64,000 bases of DNA from Rostratula benghalensis (lineage: Eukaryota; Chordata; Aves; Charadriiformes; Rostratulidae): contig VXAI01000015.1 in assembly GCA_013399305.1 (NCBI GenBank), positions 7,476,748 through 7,540,747 of the forward strand. The letters run 5' to 3'. The notes beneath the pieces were generated by a model. It saw only the letters and a program-made list of their open reading frames with translations. It was not told the DNA's origin and made no database searches. The translations under genes were made by a program, and so were the position numbers. Of this stretch, positions 1 through 12,546 are shown one piece after another (position 1 is the stretch's first letter; each line of letters opens with the position of its first letter).

Positions 1-3000
1 CTCCCCCTCTCCGGTAACGGGGCCGGCTGTGCAATCGCATCCCCCGCTCGCCTCTGGAGCCGGGCGCCGGGAGGGCAGAGACTCTTTCTTGAGATGATGG
101 ATGCGCGGTAGCCCCCGGGGATGGCGGAGCGGGGCTGCCCGGAGCCCCGCCGCTCTCCCATTGTTATTCAGGGCCGGGGGTTTGAGGCGCCGGTGCTGGG
201 GCTCGGTCAGCCCTGAATGACAAGGGAAGGCGACCGGCATCGGCCGGCTGGTGGTCCAGCGAGCAGGCTGGGGCGAGGGCTGGATGCCGGCGTTCGGGAC
301 TTTGTGATGGATGCGGCGGGAGAGAGATCCTTTGTGGCTCTGGGCAGGTCACGGATGCCGTATCCCGCCGTAGTGCCCTCGGTCTGTGAAATTAACGGTA
401 AGCCCTTTGTTAACGGGAAGGAAGGGAAGGTTTGTCAGGGGATGCTGACAGTTTGTGACCTTAAATAGGCACCTATGTAGCAGGGAGGCGGATAATTAAC
501 ACAATAGCTCTCCCAACATAATGGGATGAAACCCAACCTGGATCTACTACAAAAGCCGAAACGCTCATTTACGTGGATATTAAATGGGTTTATCCCTGTA
601 GGATATCACGGAGTTTAAAATGCAGCGTGCTTCGTAGGGGAGTAAACAAATCGAAATGCGATTTATGGGGCTTCGGTACTGTATCAACAGTTCCAGCATT
701 TAATACGGGGGTGGTTTTTTTGGCTTTTAAGAAGATTACGTGCTCCATCTGTGATGGGCGACCCTAAAAGTAATGCGGGTGCCACGGCCGGTGGGTTTGC
801 CACGACTGCTCATTTGTGGCATTGTGCTCAGGGAGGGATTACGGGTCTGAGCGCCTCGGGTACAAAAGCATTCCTCGCTACACCACGCTAACGACTTCTC
901 CTAGGTACGCACAGACCTTTCTTTAAAGACAAATCTTGGCAGCTACTCTTCTGTGGGTTTGTCAGGAGTTGAGGGGTGGGTGGGTGGATTTGGGAGGGGA
1001 GATGACTCTGCCAGAGGGAGAGGTGGGCAGCTCTCCATCCCCGCCGTTCTGCCTGACGGGGTGGCTGTGGTGAGGTGCGGAGCCGGAGAGGGAGCGGTGA
1101 GGATTGACTTCTGTCCAGGCAGCAGTTCTGCCACCTCGCCAGGATCACAGTGGGAAAGGTGACCTTGTGCCAGCTTGGCCTAATGCCCTCTATTTAAGGA
1201 AAGGAAAAAAAAAAAAAAAAAAAAGAAGGGTGGGTGGAAAAAAAAAACCAGGAAGAGAAACAATCCATTTATTATTCTTCCAAGAGCTTTTTCCCCTTTC
1301 CTTCTTTTTTAATGCATGTGTCTGAGCAGCTCTGCTGGCCTGGGGCTGGCCAGGAACGGCAGAGTTTGAGCAGCCCTGATGAATGGTGGGCATATGTAAA
1401 ACATGTAGATAATGTGCTGCTCGGCAGCACTTTGATCGAAACGGCGTTGAGCCTTTTTACAGCAAATAGTCTCGGAAATGGGAAGAGATAAAATTCTATC
1501 AAAGATAATACCAGCCGTATTTCACTGGGTTATGAGATTGTTTTATTGTGTACATTACTAATGCAGTATTTTATTTTTATTTTTTTTTACAGCTTTCTTG
1601 TGTATAATAGCCATAGCGGGATTCATACCTTTATGGGGTTTTTGGGTTTTAATTTGCTCTCGGTTTATTACGTTGGGGTTAGCATTGTATGGATTACATG
1701 CTCTGCGTGTGGGATGCTGTTTTCATCTAACCCGTTCTGTCTTAAAATGGCAAAACCCCCTTTTTTTTGGGGAAGAGTTGCGAGCTGCTGATTTGGGATA
1801 ATAAATATGACCGCCAGTGAGGGGAGAGAGACCGATTATAGCCATCTTTTAGAAATGTCTTCACATCTCATTATGCAGATGAGCTCTGGCTACGCGGCTC
1901 TGCTCTTTGGTTTGTCAAATAAAATGCACTTTGTTTTATTTCCCCGTAGTGCAAATGCTCTCCGTGAGCTGGAGTTGGGCAGAAACTTCGGCGGTGGCTC
2001 TGCCGGGTGGTGATGTGCTGGGAGCCCCGGTGTGGCTGCTGGAATGTTTTTGCTCTTCAGAGTTTAGGGGAGGGAGGAGGGGGGGGAAAAAATATATATA
2101 AATAAATAAAATGCGGATGTGATTAAAATATTATAACCTTATGATATTCTGAAGTGCATAAATTTTACATATCAGCTACAGAGGGAGTTTAGACATCCAT
2201 TAAATGATATGACAGCTTGACTTATCTAAATGTGCTATCATTTAACAATGTGTCAAAATTCCTCTTTATATAGACGACAGCAGTAAATAAGCTATCAGTC
2301 CTCTTGGCTGAAGCTTCATTCCTGGAGCTTGGACCTGTAAACTCAACTGCACTCTTCCAGGGCACCCCACGGGCAGGATAACCTCTGGGGGGAGGCTGAG
2401 GTGGTTTGGGGGCTGTGAGTGGGGCAAGGGGGGGAACTTCACCTCTGCAAATTCCCTGGGTCCCTTGGTGGGATCTTCCAGTTTCCTCCAGCATCTCCAG
2501 CACCCAACACTCTCCATTCCCAGCCCAGCTCTGCTGGGGGGTAGGATGGTGTCTGAGGTTGCTGTGCCCATGGGGAAGAGGGGGGAGCCCAAGGGGGCTC
2601 TAGGTGCCCCCAGCTCAGGGGGATTCTGTCTTTCTGAGCTGAAATTTCAGGGTTTGTGTAAGTGCAGCCCGTGCTGGGGGCTGGCCAAGGAGCGTTGTGG
2701 GGCTGTGAAAGTGGTTTCTGCTTTCCAGTGGCTCCAGCTGCTCTTTGTGTGTCTGGGCATGGGCTGCAGAATTGTCCTGTTCGAGCAATTAATAAGAATT
2801 TAGGAGCAGTGGCACTAATGAAGCCTGGTTCTGTGCAGATGCCTGTCTCAGGATTGGGTTGTGTGCTCTTCTTGAGATGCATTACCAGTGATGAGGGTGT
2901 TTGGGATGGTACTTTTCATGTGGATTCTCTGCTGTCTCCTGTTGTGACTGTGCTCTGTGGCCCATCTCTTGGCAGGAGGGACACTAGTGACATTTCTTTC

Positions 3001-4164
3001 CTTCACCCAGGAGCCCTATGGCGATCTAGGCTTATGGCAGCTAGAAATGCTTGTCCCTTCCATGTGGCACCAAGGAGGTTCAGCTGAACTGACCAACAAA
3101 GTGTAGCTGGATGTTCCAGCATGTCCTGTTAAAACACTGGTGTCTGGGAGACCTCTGTGTTCCCAGAGGTTAGCTGTGCATCTCTGGCTGTCACCATCCA
3201 TAACCCCTCTGTGGTGTCCCTTTCCTCCACTGCAGCTCCCTCTTTGGGACAGGCTGAGGTGCAGCAGCATCCATCCTGCATCCTGCTGTTCACCCCCTCA
3301 TCCTTCATTAGAAGCAAATACTTGATATTTCTAATATTTCCATTTTATACGTGAAGAGGATAACAAGATGGGCCATGTCCCTGGTTCCAGCTGCTGTTGG
3401 GTCTTGGTTTTGTGCATTGGTGGAAAGTCAGACCATGAAGTTCCTGAAGTGAAATGTGGGGGTTTTGTGGTTTTTTTTTTTTCTTTCTTTCTTTTTTTTT
3501 TTTTTTTTTTCCCTGTGGCTGAATAATTGAGATGCTGCCAGACAAGAAGAGAGCTGCAGAAAATGAGAGTTTATCTTTAGCTCCGCAGCTCTCACTTTAG
3601 AAACTGGTGACCCCAATTCCAGCCCGAAGAGTGACTCCTTCCCTAATTAATAAATCCATTAATTAATTGTGTGCGTGCTGCAGCCCATTAGAGATGTATG
3701 TGCTGGCCTCCTGATCCAGTTTAGTGGATTGTCTCTGTGGCCTTGGAAGGGGGGTGAAGGGGTGGGGGGTGGGGAAGCGAAGAGATTGTGACCAAGAGGC
3801 AAAGAGGGGACAGGGATGGAAATATAATTTGATTTTGTGGGACCAGAGGGGAGGATAGTGTCCCCAACACCTCTTGGTGGATTTATCCAGCTTGGAGGTG
3901 GGCTTGGGGACAGCGAGTAGAGCGTTTGGGGTTGCCGTGCCCACTGAAATGGGGGGGGGGGTTCATGGGGTGGAGGCAGCTGCCAGTTTCCCCCATATCA
4001 GGGGTGATGGAGGAACCTCTTGCCCCGATGCCCTGCGTGGCTCGGTGGTGCTGACACGGACCCACATTTCACTGGGGTCCCTGGGCCGCGTTGTCGTCTC
4101 CTGCTGCCTCGCGGGCGGCGAGTTTGGCAGGGCTCAGCAGGGCTTTTGTGCTGCAGGTGGAGCT

Positions 4165-4415
4165 GAATGTTAAAACGTTTGGTGATCCGTATTATTATTT
4201 ATGACCAGATTAAGCAAACAGTACACTCCCAGCCTGCGAGTCCTTTAGGAGGTACTTGCTTAACTAGATAACCTCAGCGGAGCATGCAGAACTCGCTATT
4301 CATCTCCCTCCATATGTTGGCACCGGAGCTGCTCCCTTCAGTTAATTTTTCTTGCTGTCTGCAGAGACTTCAAATAAAAATGCAGGCATAATTGTTGTGT
4401 GTGCCGGTCCCATAG
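4165..4415. promoter_or_regulatory. Candidate conserved non-coding element
   Basis: Unique, balanced-composition sequence between GC-rich simple DNA, with no repeat landmarks and no open frame. Developmental genes such as CUX2 commonly carry intronic enhancers; conservation cannot be judged from one sequence. This is an inference from composition only. Confidence 0.25.
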
Positions 4416-5380
4416 CTACTGTTTTCTCTGCTGAATGGGAAGTTAGCTGTTGGCAGAAGAAGCACCATCTTTAAATGCAGAAGGCTTTGCTTGCCTGAGG
4501 ATTTGGGGGCTGGAGTGGCCCGTCTCCTTCCCCGTTTTCCACTCCTATTTTTGCTGGTTGGAGAAAAATGGTGGCTTTAGGTTCCCAGTGGTGGCTGCAT
4601 GTCCTATGGGATGGCAGCGATGCTGCTCCCTTCCTCCCTTTGGCCCTGGAAGAATCACGGCGCTGTACAGTACATCCCTGGCTGTGGGAATTCCCACATC
4701 TTGAATTTCAGGGAATTATCCCGGGAGCTGCCGACACAACATGGCAAATTGAAAATGCTGGGCCATTGTTTGCAGGGAGGGAGGGCCATGGTGAGCTGCA
4801 GCACCCTGCTCCTACAACAGCCTGCCTTGCAGTGAAATTAATTTAGGGTTTGAAAGAGAAGGTGTGTGCTCCCCTTCTTGCCAGACTTCAAGACAGAAAC
4901 CACATTGCAGCTCTCTTGCCATATTAAGAGTGAAGCAGATTCCCTCTTGGCTTGGAAAAAGCACATCAGAGGCATCTCCTTTCCCCCTGAAAAGCCTGGG
5001 TAAAGTTTCTCAGAACATTTTGTACCATCCTGTTCCTATTACCGAAAGATGTAATTCCCCAACTTGGGAGATAATAAGCAGGTATTGACTTCTACTGGGG
5101 TCATTATCAAGATTTATTCAGTCAATACGGCTTCTCGGGTCAATAAATCTTGAGGTTGATAAAGGAGGAATATATACTTGCAGACTTTATTAAAAAGTTT
5201 TCCCCTTTCGTAACACTTTCTCATGTGTGTTGCATTAGGATCTATGACTAAGTTTTCTTTAGTTTCTTTTTTTTTTTTTTTTTTTTTTGAGATGCATGCT
5301 TTCCTGCAGCTTTTGGTGTGTCTTGCTGAGACAGCAAATCCTGGGAAACAGGATTTGGCCCTGTGCAGGGGCTTGCTGGA

Positions 5381-5806
5381 GATCATACAATTGTAGACTC
5401 ATTCAGGTTGGAAAAGACCCTTGGGGTCATAGAGTCCAACCATCGGCCCCCATCTACAAAGTTCTCCCCAACACCACATCTCAACCACTCTGAAACACAT
5501 TCAGGGATGGGGACTCAACCCCTCCCTGGGCAGCCCATTCCAGGCTCTGACCACTCTTTCTGGGAAAAACTCTTTCCTGATGTTCAGCCTAAACCTACCC
5601 TGGTGCAGCTTGAAGCCATTCCCTCTCCTTCTATCACTAATTCCCTGTGAGAAGAGACCAGCACCTTTCTACAATGTCATTTTTCAAGGAGTTGTAGAGA
5701 GCAATGAGGTCTCCCCTCAGCCTCCTCTTCCTCCAACTCAACACTCCCAGCTCCTTCAATGGCTCTTCATAAGATTTATTCTCCAATTTATTGCTGCCTT
5801 GCTAAG
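5381..5806 (-). repeat. CR1 LINE 3' end, minus strand
   Basis: Reads as the reverse complement of a CR1 3' end. It starts with 'gatcatacaattgtagactc', which corresponds to the ATTCTATG terminal repeats, then 'caggttggaaaagaccc', 'agtccaacc', 'gggcagcccattccag' and 'aatgaggtctcccctcagcc', and fades out after 'cataagatttattctcc'. It is 5' truncated, as is usual for CR1 copies, and carries no intact reading frame. CR1 is the main retrotransposon of bird genomes. Confidence 0.9.
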
Positions 5807-8094
5807 ATCTCCCTCTCCTGGCTTGGCTTCGGCAATGGGATGGGGGGCACAAGGGGACAGGCTCTCTGGGTGCTTCACTCTGTCATCTTGGGGCTTGTTG
5901 GGTGGGGAGGATGGGGCTGGGCATGAGGTGTTGGGGGTTTTTGTGGGAGAATTAAAATACAGGATTCCTGACTCCAGCCCCGTGTAGTAAAATAGCAGGA
6001 TTGTGTCCCTTTCACCATCACTGGTTGAGAAATCTCTGTAATTTGGGATGCAGTGCAACAGCTATGATGCTCTGGGCTGGGCTTTGAGCACCTGCTTGCT
6101 GCCTTGGGCCATGGTTTTGTACCTCAGTTTCCCTGCTCCTAGGACACAAGGGCTGGAATATTCTTCCCAACTAGCATTTTGGGGCAAATTTCCCCCCAAA
6201 AGGACCTGGCAGCATTGTGGTGGTTGTGTCCATGCCCTGGGTTCATGGCTGTGGGCTTGTCCACCCTCTCTGGAAGCAAAGGGCCCTCCAAAGGGTTCTG
6301 TGTGCAATTTGGGTTGCCCGTGAAGAGAATTTTGGGGTGGTGGTGGGGCATCTCTGCAAAGAGGTCCAGGCTCAGTCAGCGCAATGAAGAACTAGCTCTC
6401 AAAGCCAGCAAGCTGCTAGCCACAGGGGGTCATCAGCAAAAAAAATTAACCAAAAGGCTTAGGTAGCCTGGAAAGCTGAAGTGCTCGTTATTTACTGCAG
6501 TGCTTGTTAATGAGCAGGGGAGCAGCAGCATCCACCCCTTCCCAGCCAGCGCTGGCACATCCCGGCTTGGGTGTGGGGTGGTGGGGAGCCCTGGACAAGG
6601 TGGGTGATAGAACTGCTCAGCACAAGCTGGCAGGCAGGAACCCTCCTTGAAGGGCTGTGTACCACGATGGGTTCCTTCAACTTCACCTCTTTATTTCATA
6701 TGATTTATTTTGGCTGTGTCTGTCAAAGGCCTGCTTTGCAGTGATTTTTTTTTTTTTTAAGTGGAGCTTCCCAATTCCATGCAGCGGCACACACTGACAC
6801 CTCCTTTTAAAATGGTTTTCAGTGCCTTTTTGCCTTTTTTTTTTTTTTAATACAGCTTTGCTGTGTAATTATTTTTTTGACTACTTTGGTGTAGCACTTA
6901 ATGATTTCCCCAAAGCTGCAACAGGACCCCAGAGTATTGATTTAGCTGCAGTTTAAGCGACTCGCCGCTAACGCGTGGCCGTTTTAATATTAATTGCTTG
7001 GCGTGTGCGTGCTAGTGAGTTCTTCTGCAACACGGGTTTCTAAAAAAGTAAATAACCAATCTGAACCCCGTGTAAATATTCCTCTGCTGGGAGCTGTGCC
7101 GTGCGTCAGCCGCTCGGAGCCCGCTGCCGTTGCCTTTGGTAACGCTCCTGCAGTTTTTACACCGAAGTCAGGACCTCGGGCATCCTTTGTTTTCTTCCGT
7201 GGGGATAACATAATAAAGTATTACCTGGTGCTGGCAGCGGGTCTTGTAATGTGCGGTGTAAGCACAGCCGCGCATCGGCGCCGGAGCTGGTGTGTTATTG
7301 CTTAGCCTGGCTGCAGAGGACATTTATTCTTTATTAATCACGCCGACAGGGAGAGCTGCCTTCGTCTGCGGCTCTTGGAGAGATTTGCAAACATTGCTTC
7401 ACCCCCCGGGAGCTGGGTAATTATTACCCTTCTGGTCCCCATCCCCCATTTCCCAGGTTTCTCAGCGGAGGGGGGAGCGGTGGGGAGTGGGGGAGCTCTC
7501 TCCCCATGGGGACATGGTTTGGAGGAACGGTGGTGCTAAAAGCTACCCCCCGACTCCCCGTGATGCCCACATGTGATGCAGCAGTGTGTGGTGGCTGGGA
7601 GGGGGAGATGAGGAGGATGATGCCCTCCAGGAGGAAGGCTCTTGGGGACCACTGCTGTACCCCCAGGATGGTGGCTCACCACCCTCCCTTGGCAGAGCGT
7701 CATGCTGGGTCCCACGAAGTCCCCTCAGCAGCACGTTTGGACCCTGAATTCAGCACCCAAGTTGCTGGTGGAGGCTCCTCCACAAGGTCTTTTCCCTGGG
7801 GACCATTTGCTGATGCCACATTTATTGTGCAGGAGCAGGATGCCCTGACCGTGCCGCTCCGGTTCCCTTCCCGCAGTGCCGCTGATGGCCTGTGCTCTGT
7901 TGGTCCCAACCACCTCCCCCAAACTCCAGCCTGGGCAGAGGTGAGGGCTGGTGGGTGCTCGGGGCCAGCAGGACCCAGCCCGGGCATGGCTCTGGCACCG
8001 TGTCCCCAGCATCAAGGATGGCAGTGGCCATCCAGGGCCATCAGCTTCACCCACTCCATCCTCCGCTTGGCACACGCCGCAGAGGTAACGGGCG

Positions 8095-8560
8095 TCTCCT
8101 GCCACTGCACTTTTCTTTCAAATAAAAGCAGCTAATTAACATTATTCTTTAATTATTGCCTTTATCAACAAGGGGTCTGGTTTATACCAGCAGGATAGTC
8201 GCTTTCCCTTCCACTACCCAAGCGAATGCTTCAATTCCTGTTGCTTTTGAAATGAATTTGATGTCATCTGCCCATTGTCACTTAATGGGGACACTTGGGT
8301 AATGATTGCGCGCTCCAGCCCTGTTAGCAGCACTGCGAGCGTGTAATTTAGCCCCTTAGGCAACGGTACTTTTGAAATCTCTGGATAGTTTTGAACTCTC
8401 TGTTCTTAATTAAATATGCAATTTTTCACGGTAACCAGGTTAATTCTTTTGTGTTGTGTTGTAATACTGTTAGGAATTTTCATAGTTCTTATTAAACATT
8501 ATTCAGGCATTGTGAATTCCATAATTAAAAAAAATGAAAAGAACAAAGCTTGATTCACTT
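8095..8560. promoter_or_regulatory. Candidate conserved non-coding element with homeodomain motifs
   Basis: An AT-rich unique island with TAATTA at 8133-8138, a second AATTATT nearby, TTAATTAA at 8406-8413 and a SOX-type CCATTGT at 8272-8278. Simple repeats are absent. The motif content fits a neural enhancer, but function is inferred. Confidence 0.35.
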
Positions 8561-10691
8561 CTTTCTTTTCCCTGGTTAATTTATCAAATGAATTTTGCAA
8601 ATTTTTCTTTTTCTCCCCAGACGGCGTGCCAAGTGTTTTAAAGGGGAAGGATTTAATTGCTCTGTAGGGATTGGTTGGTTATGAAGGATTTGGCTGTTTG
8701 ATTAGTAAACCCTATTGGGAATGGTTTAATGCTCCATGATCTTAAAAATTGTCTGATTGTTAGGCTCTCCAAGGATGTTTTCTCTTTTCCTTATGTATGG
8801 CAACAGCTTTGCACAAGTGTGATTATTAGATAGTGAGGAGGGAGCGGAGCGGTGGATGCCCGGTGCCGGGTGAGCCTGCCTGTCCCGGCAGCACCGGTGG
8901 AGCCACCGTGGCCCCCAGAGTGGTGGATGATGATGATGGTGAGACAAACCAGTGGCTGTTTACGTGCATCCCTGCAAATGGTGTGAATGGATTGCTGGCT
9001 GTGCTGGGATAGGGCTGCTCCTGGGCTGGATCCCTTGCTCCTCAGTTTCTCTTCCAAGACTTGTTTCCCAATATCTGCCTTGTCATATGCTGAAATTATG
9101 GGGAGGATCTGATTTACCCAAGAGGTGAAACTCTGGTACCCTACTGGGCAGTATCCCTGTAAGGATGCTGAAATGCACGGGGAGGTGTGGATGGGGGTAT
9201 CATGCAGGAGGGATGCGGGGTTGCTGCCTGCCGGTGGTTTGGGAACCCTATAGCAGGGGGGCTCGTAGAGCCCCAATCTGAGAGTTACATGGGCAATTAC
9301 CTGCTCAGGCTACAGAGCCTGGGGATGTCCAGCCTGATGCCTTTATAACCAGGGAGGCTTTAATGGGAAAAACAACACAAAAATGCTCTGCCTTGTGGGT
9401 TTTTTGGTGTGTGGGGTTTGTTTGTGTTTTGTTTTTTTTTTTTTTTTCTGGTGGGGACAGTACCCTGTGACAGTTCCTGCTGCTTTTCTTATTTCTCCCA
9501 CCCCTGCATAAGAGGGGGCTGTACCCTGCCCTCATGCCTCCAGCCCTGACACCTTCAACCGAGATTTGGATCCAAAAATCGATGGAGGTGACGTCTGTGT
9601 GGTGACGTCGGGGCCGTGGGGATGGGCTGTGACTCCAGCTGCTTCAGCGTGCCAGGGTGAGCGCAGCTCTCTGAAATCCCTGCTTTCAGGGGGGAGCCCG
9701 GGCTTCACTTCCAGGGATGGCCAGGGAGCATCCCAGTGGGTGCTGCTGCTGCCAACAGCTCTCTGGGTTATTTTTAAAGTGCTTTTGGAGTTAATATAGG
9801 AACAGAAAATAGTCAATATTTAGTGTTTCTAGCTGTACTATGCCAGCTGGGTTCCCCTGGGTTTCTTTGAGGCTGTGGGGTGAAGGATGGTGATGGGCTT
9901 GTTATTATACAATGGAAGTGCTCTGGGGTGGTGCTGGCATCCAGCAGGCTTTTTGGAGGGAGGCAGGAAAGGTTTTGGTTCCTGTCTGACATGCGGAGCC
10001 ATCCCCATGGGAGCCACTTGCTGGGAGTTGTCAGCCCAGCCGGGATCGATTGCGGCCGGTCTGAGGGGGGGCTCCCCAGGGGTTATTTGGGCTTTAAGGA
10101 GAGGTCAGAGACTCATTAAACTTATAAATATATTATAATTTAAGAGAAGAGCCGTCGTTATCTTTGAGCTTGGTTTATGTGGCGCCAACCTTTCCCCACC
10201 CTGGTTCAAGCCTTTACGCTGGGTGGATTAACCAGGCTGGTGCTGCCTGGGGCCGAGGTGGTACCTGGGCAGATTGGGGTAGAAAATCCAGTGTTCAGCA
10301 GTGTTGGACAGAGGTACTTTTCCCCCAGAAACATCAAACTATTACTGCTGCTTATTTTCTCCCCCTCCTAAACTTGCAGAAAGATGTTGTTTTGAGGTTT
10401 AGGGAGCCCAATAACACCGCTGTGTTTCAGCCAGTGGTGATTCTGACTTGCTCCGGGTGCTGGCAGTGGTGCAGGATCAGAGCCTTTGGTAAGACTGGGG
10501 CTTCTCTGTGTCCTGGGTGCCTCTGGGTGAACAGGGATTTTTTTCTTTGGGAAGTGCAGGTCAGCAGTGTGCAGGCTTATGGACTCAGCTCTGGGGTCCC
10601 AGCAGAGCTGAGCCTGGTCTGTGCCAGCTGGGTGTCCCCTGGGCATGGTGTGGCAGTGGAGAAACATCAACCCATAAAGCATGATCTAACA

Positions 10692-10942
10692 GGGTAAGTT
10701 TAGGCTGAACATTAGCAAAGACTTTTTCCCAGAAAGAGTGGTCAGACCCTGGAATGGGTTGCCCAGGGAGGGGGTTGAGTCCCCATCCCTGGATGTGTTT
10801 CAGAGTGGTTGAGATGTGGTGTTGGGGGATCTGGTGTAGGGGAGAACTTTGTAGAGTGGGGCTGATGGTTGTACTCAATGATGCCATGGATCTTTTACAA
10901 CCTGAATGATTCTATGATCCAAGAGGCATGATTCTATGATCC
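10692..10942 (+). repeat. CR1 LINE 3' end, plus strand
   Basis: Contains the ordered CR1 landmarks 'ttaggctgaacatta', 'agagtggtcag', 'ggttgcccagggag', 'ttgagtccccatccctgga', 'ctgatggttgtactcaatga' and 'caacctgaatgattctatg'. It ends with two copies of ATTCTATGATCC separated by a short spacer, the typical octamer-like CR1 terminus. It is 5' truncated and non-coding. Its orientation is opposite to the copy at 5381-5806. Confidence 0.9.
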
Positions 10943-12416
10943 AGTTGTGGCATCATCCCATGTGGTGTCTCTGTTGTTGTGTTGAGCAGTGTGGGCAAGG
11001 AATGCGAGCAGGGCTTAAAAATAAAGATTAAAATAATAATGATAAAAACAATAATAATCCCAGTTTCCCTGTTTCTTCATGGCTCTCTGCAGCAGATGTG
11101 GCAACACTATAGCAGGGATACAGGACTGTTTGCTTTTCCGTCTCCTACCTCCGTGAATTTTGCTTAGTAGCAGTGACCCAATGCTGGAGGGGGGACCAGT
11201 CATTCCTGCCCCTCTGCCTGGGCTCCATTCCACTGCCAGCGTGGGGCTGCTCCCTGCGGTGCTGTGCTGAATCCAGAAAGTCATTTTAAAACCAAAAAAA
11301 ACCCCAAAACCCCAACACCAAACAAAAAACCCAGCAAAAAAAAGGAGTAGACGTTTGCAAGGCGAAGCCGGTAATGTATTCCCAGGCATGACACAGAGTG
11401 GCAGCGTGTCGTGAACCGCGTCCCCCGGGACCCCCGGGTCTGTGATATTGGCTTTAACCCCCACCGGCTCCGGTCGGGGCGTAAATTCATCAGGCTTACG
11501 GGTATTGCTCTCGGACTACTGAATAATTTACAGTTGCAGAGCCCAGCCAGGTTCAGGTCATCGGGGTTCATGGGTTAATAACAGGTTTGGTTTTTGTTGT
11601 CAGCAGCTGCCTTGATAACATATGAAAGAATCCTATTCTGTTGATTAGATTTTGAAATGGATCAATTTTTAATCAGCAGAACATCTGACTCACTCAATAA
11701 GAGTAGTGTGGTGGAGACAGGACGAGGGGCTCGTTATTTACAGGATTGTTTGTTTTTACTAATACGCAAATCCTCGCCGGGGCTGGAGCCTGCACCCCAC
11801 CTCCCCTCGCCCCAGCTCCCCCAAAATAAATTGTTGGGATTATCTGCAGCCTCGTCCCAGGTATTTGATTCACTTACTGATTCACTAGGAAATCCATGGG
11901 GCTGTTTAAGAGATCCGAGGGCACGCTAGAGCTTTGATTTAGCTATCTGTACTTATCGATGGAAAAACATTTACTTGCCAATCACCCAATCTTATGTATA
12001 AAAGTACTTTTTTTGAGGGGGTGATTTGCCTCACCTCTTCCCAAGCATCCCTGAGGGGTGTCCCCTTCCCAAGGGCTTGTGGGTGCTGGGAGATCAAGGG
12101 ACAAACCTCAGCAGGATTCGGAAAAGTCCTGGCCAAATTCATGGGTGTGAGCAAAGTTTCAGGGGGATTAACTTTGATTAATACCAAACGAGTTGGGTTG
12201 CCATTGAAAGTTAAATCCTGGGTGGGAACCTGGATGGGTGCTTTTTTGTCGTTTTTCCTTTTTTCCCCAATTATTTTTTTGATTACTTGGGGCACAAAAA
12301 GCATCCCAAACTCGACGTATTGCGTTGCACCTCCATAACCACACACACATCTTGTTATCAAGGTGGGCATAAAACAAAACAAGGGGCTTTTTTTTTTTTT
12401 TTCCTGAAGTAGAATC

Positions 12417-12546
12417 NNNNNNNNNNNNNNNNNNNNNNNNNNNNNNNNNNNNNNNNNNNNNNNNNNNNNNNNNNNNNNNNNNNNNNNNNNNNNNNNNNNN
12501 NNNNNNNNNNNNNNNNNNNNNNNNNNNNNNNNNNNNNNNNNNNNNN
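12417..12546. other. Assembly gap (130 N)
   Basis: A run of 130 unknown bases. A T-homopolymer sits about 10 bases before it, so the gap probably reflects a hard-to-read simple sequence. Apparent protein translations across it on the minus strand are meaningless. Confidence 0.99.

Noticed and set aside
1..450. CUX2 exon 1 or promoter in the GC-rich window start
   Set aside because: The conserved N-terminal coding sequence is not present in any frame. Only proximity to a CpG island can be suggested.
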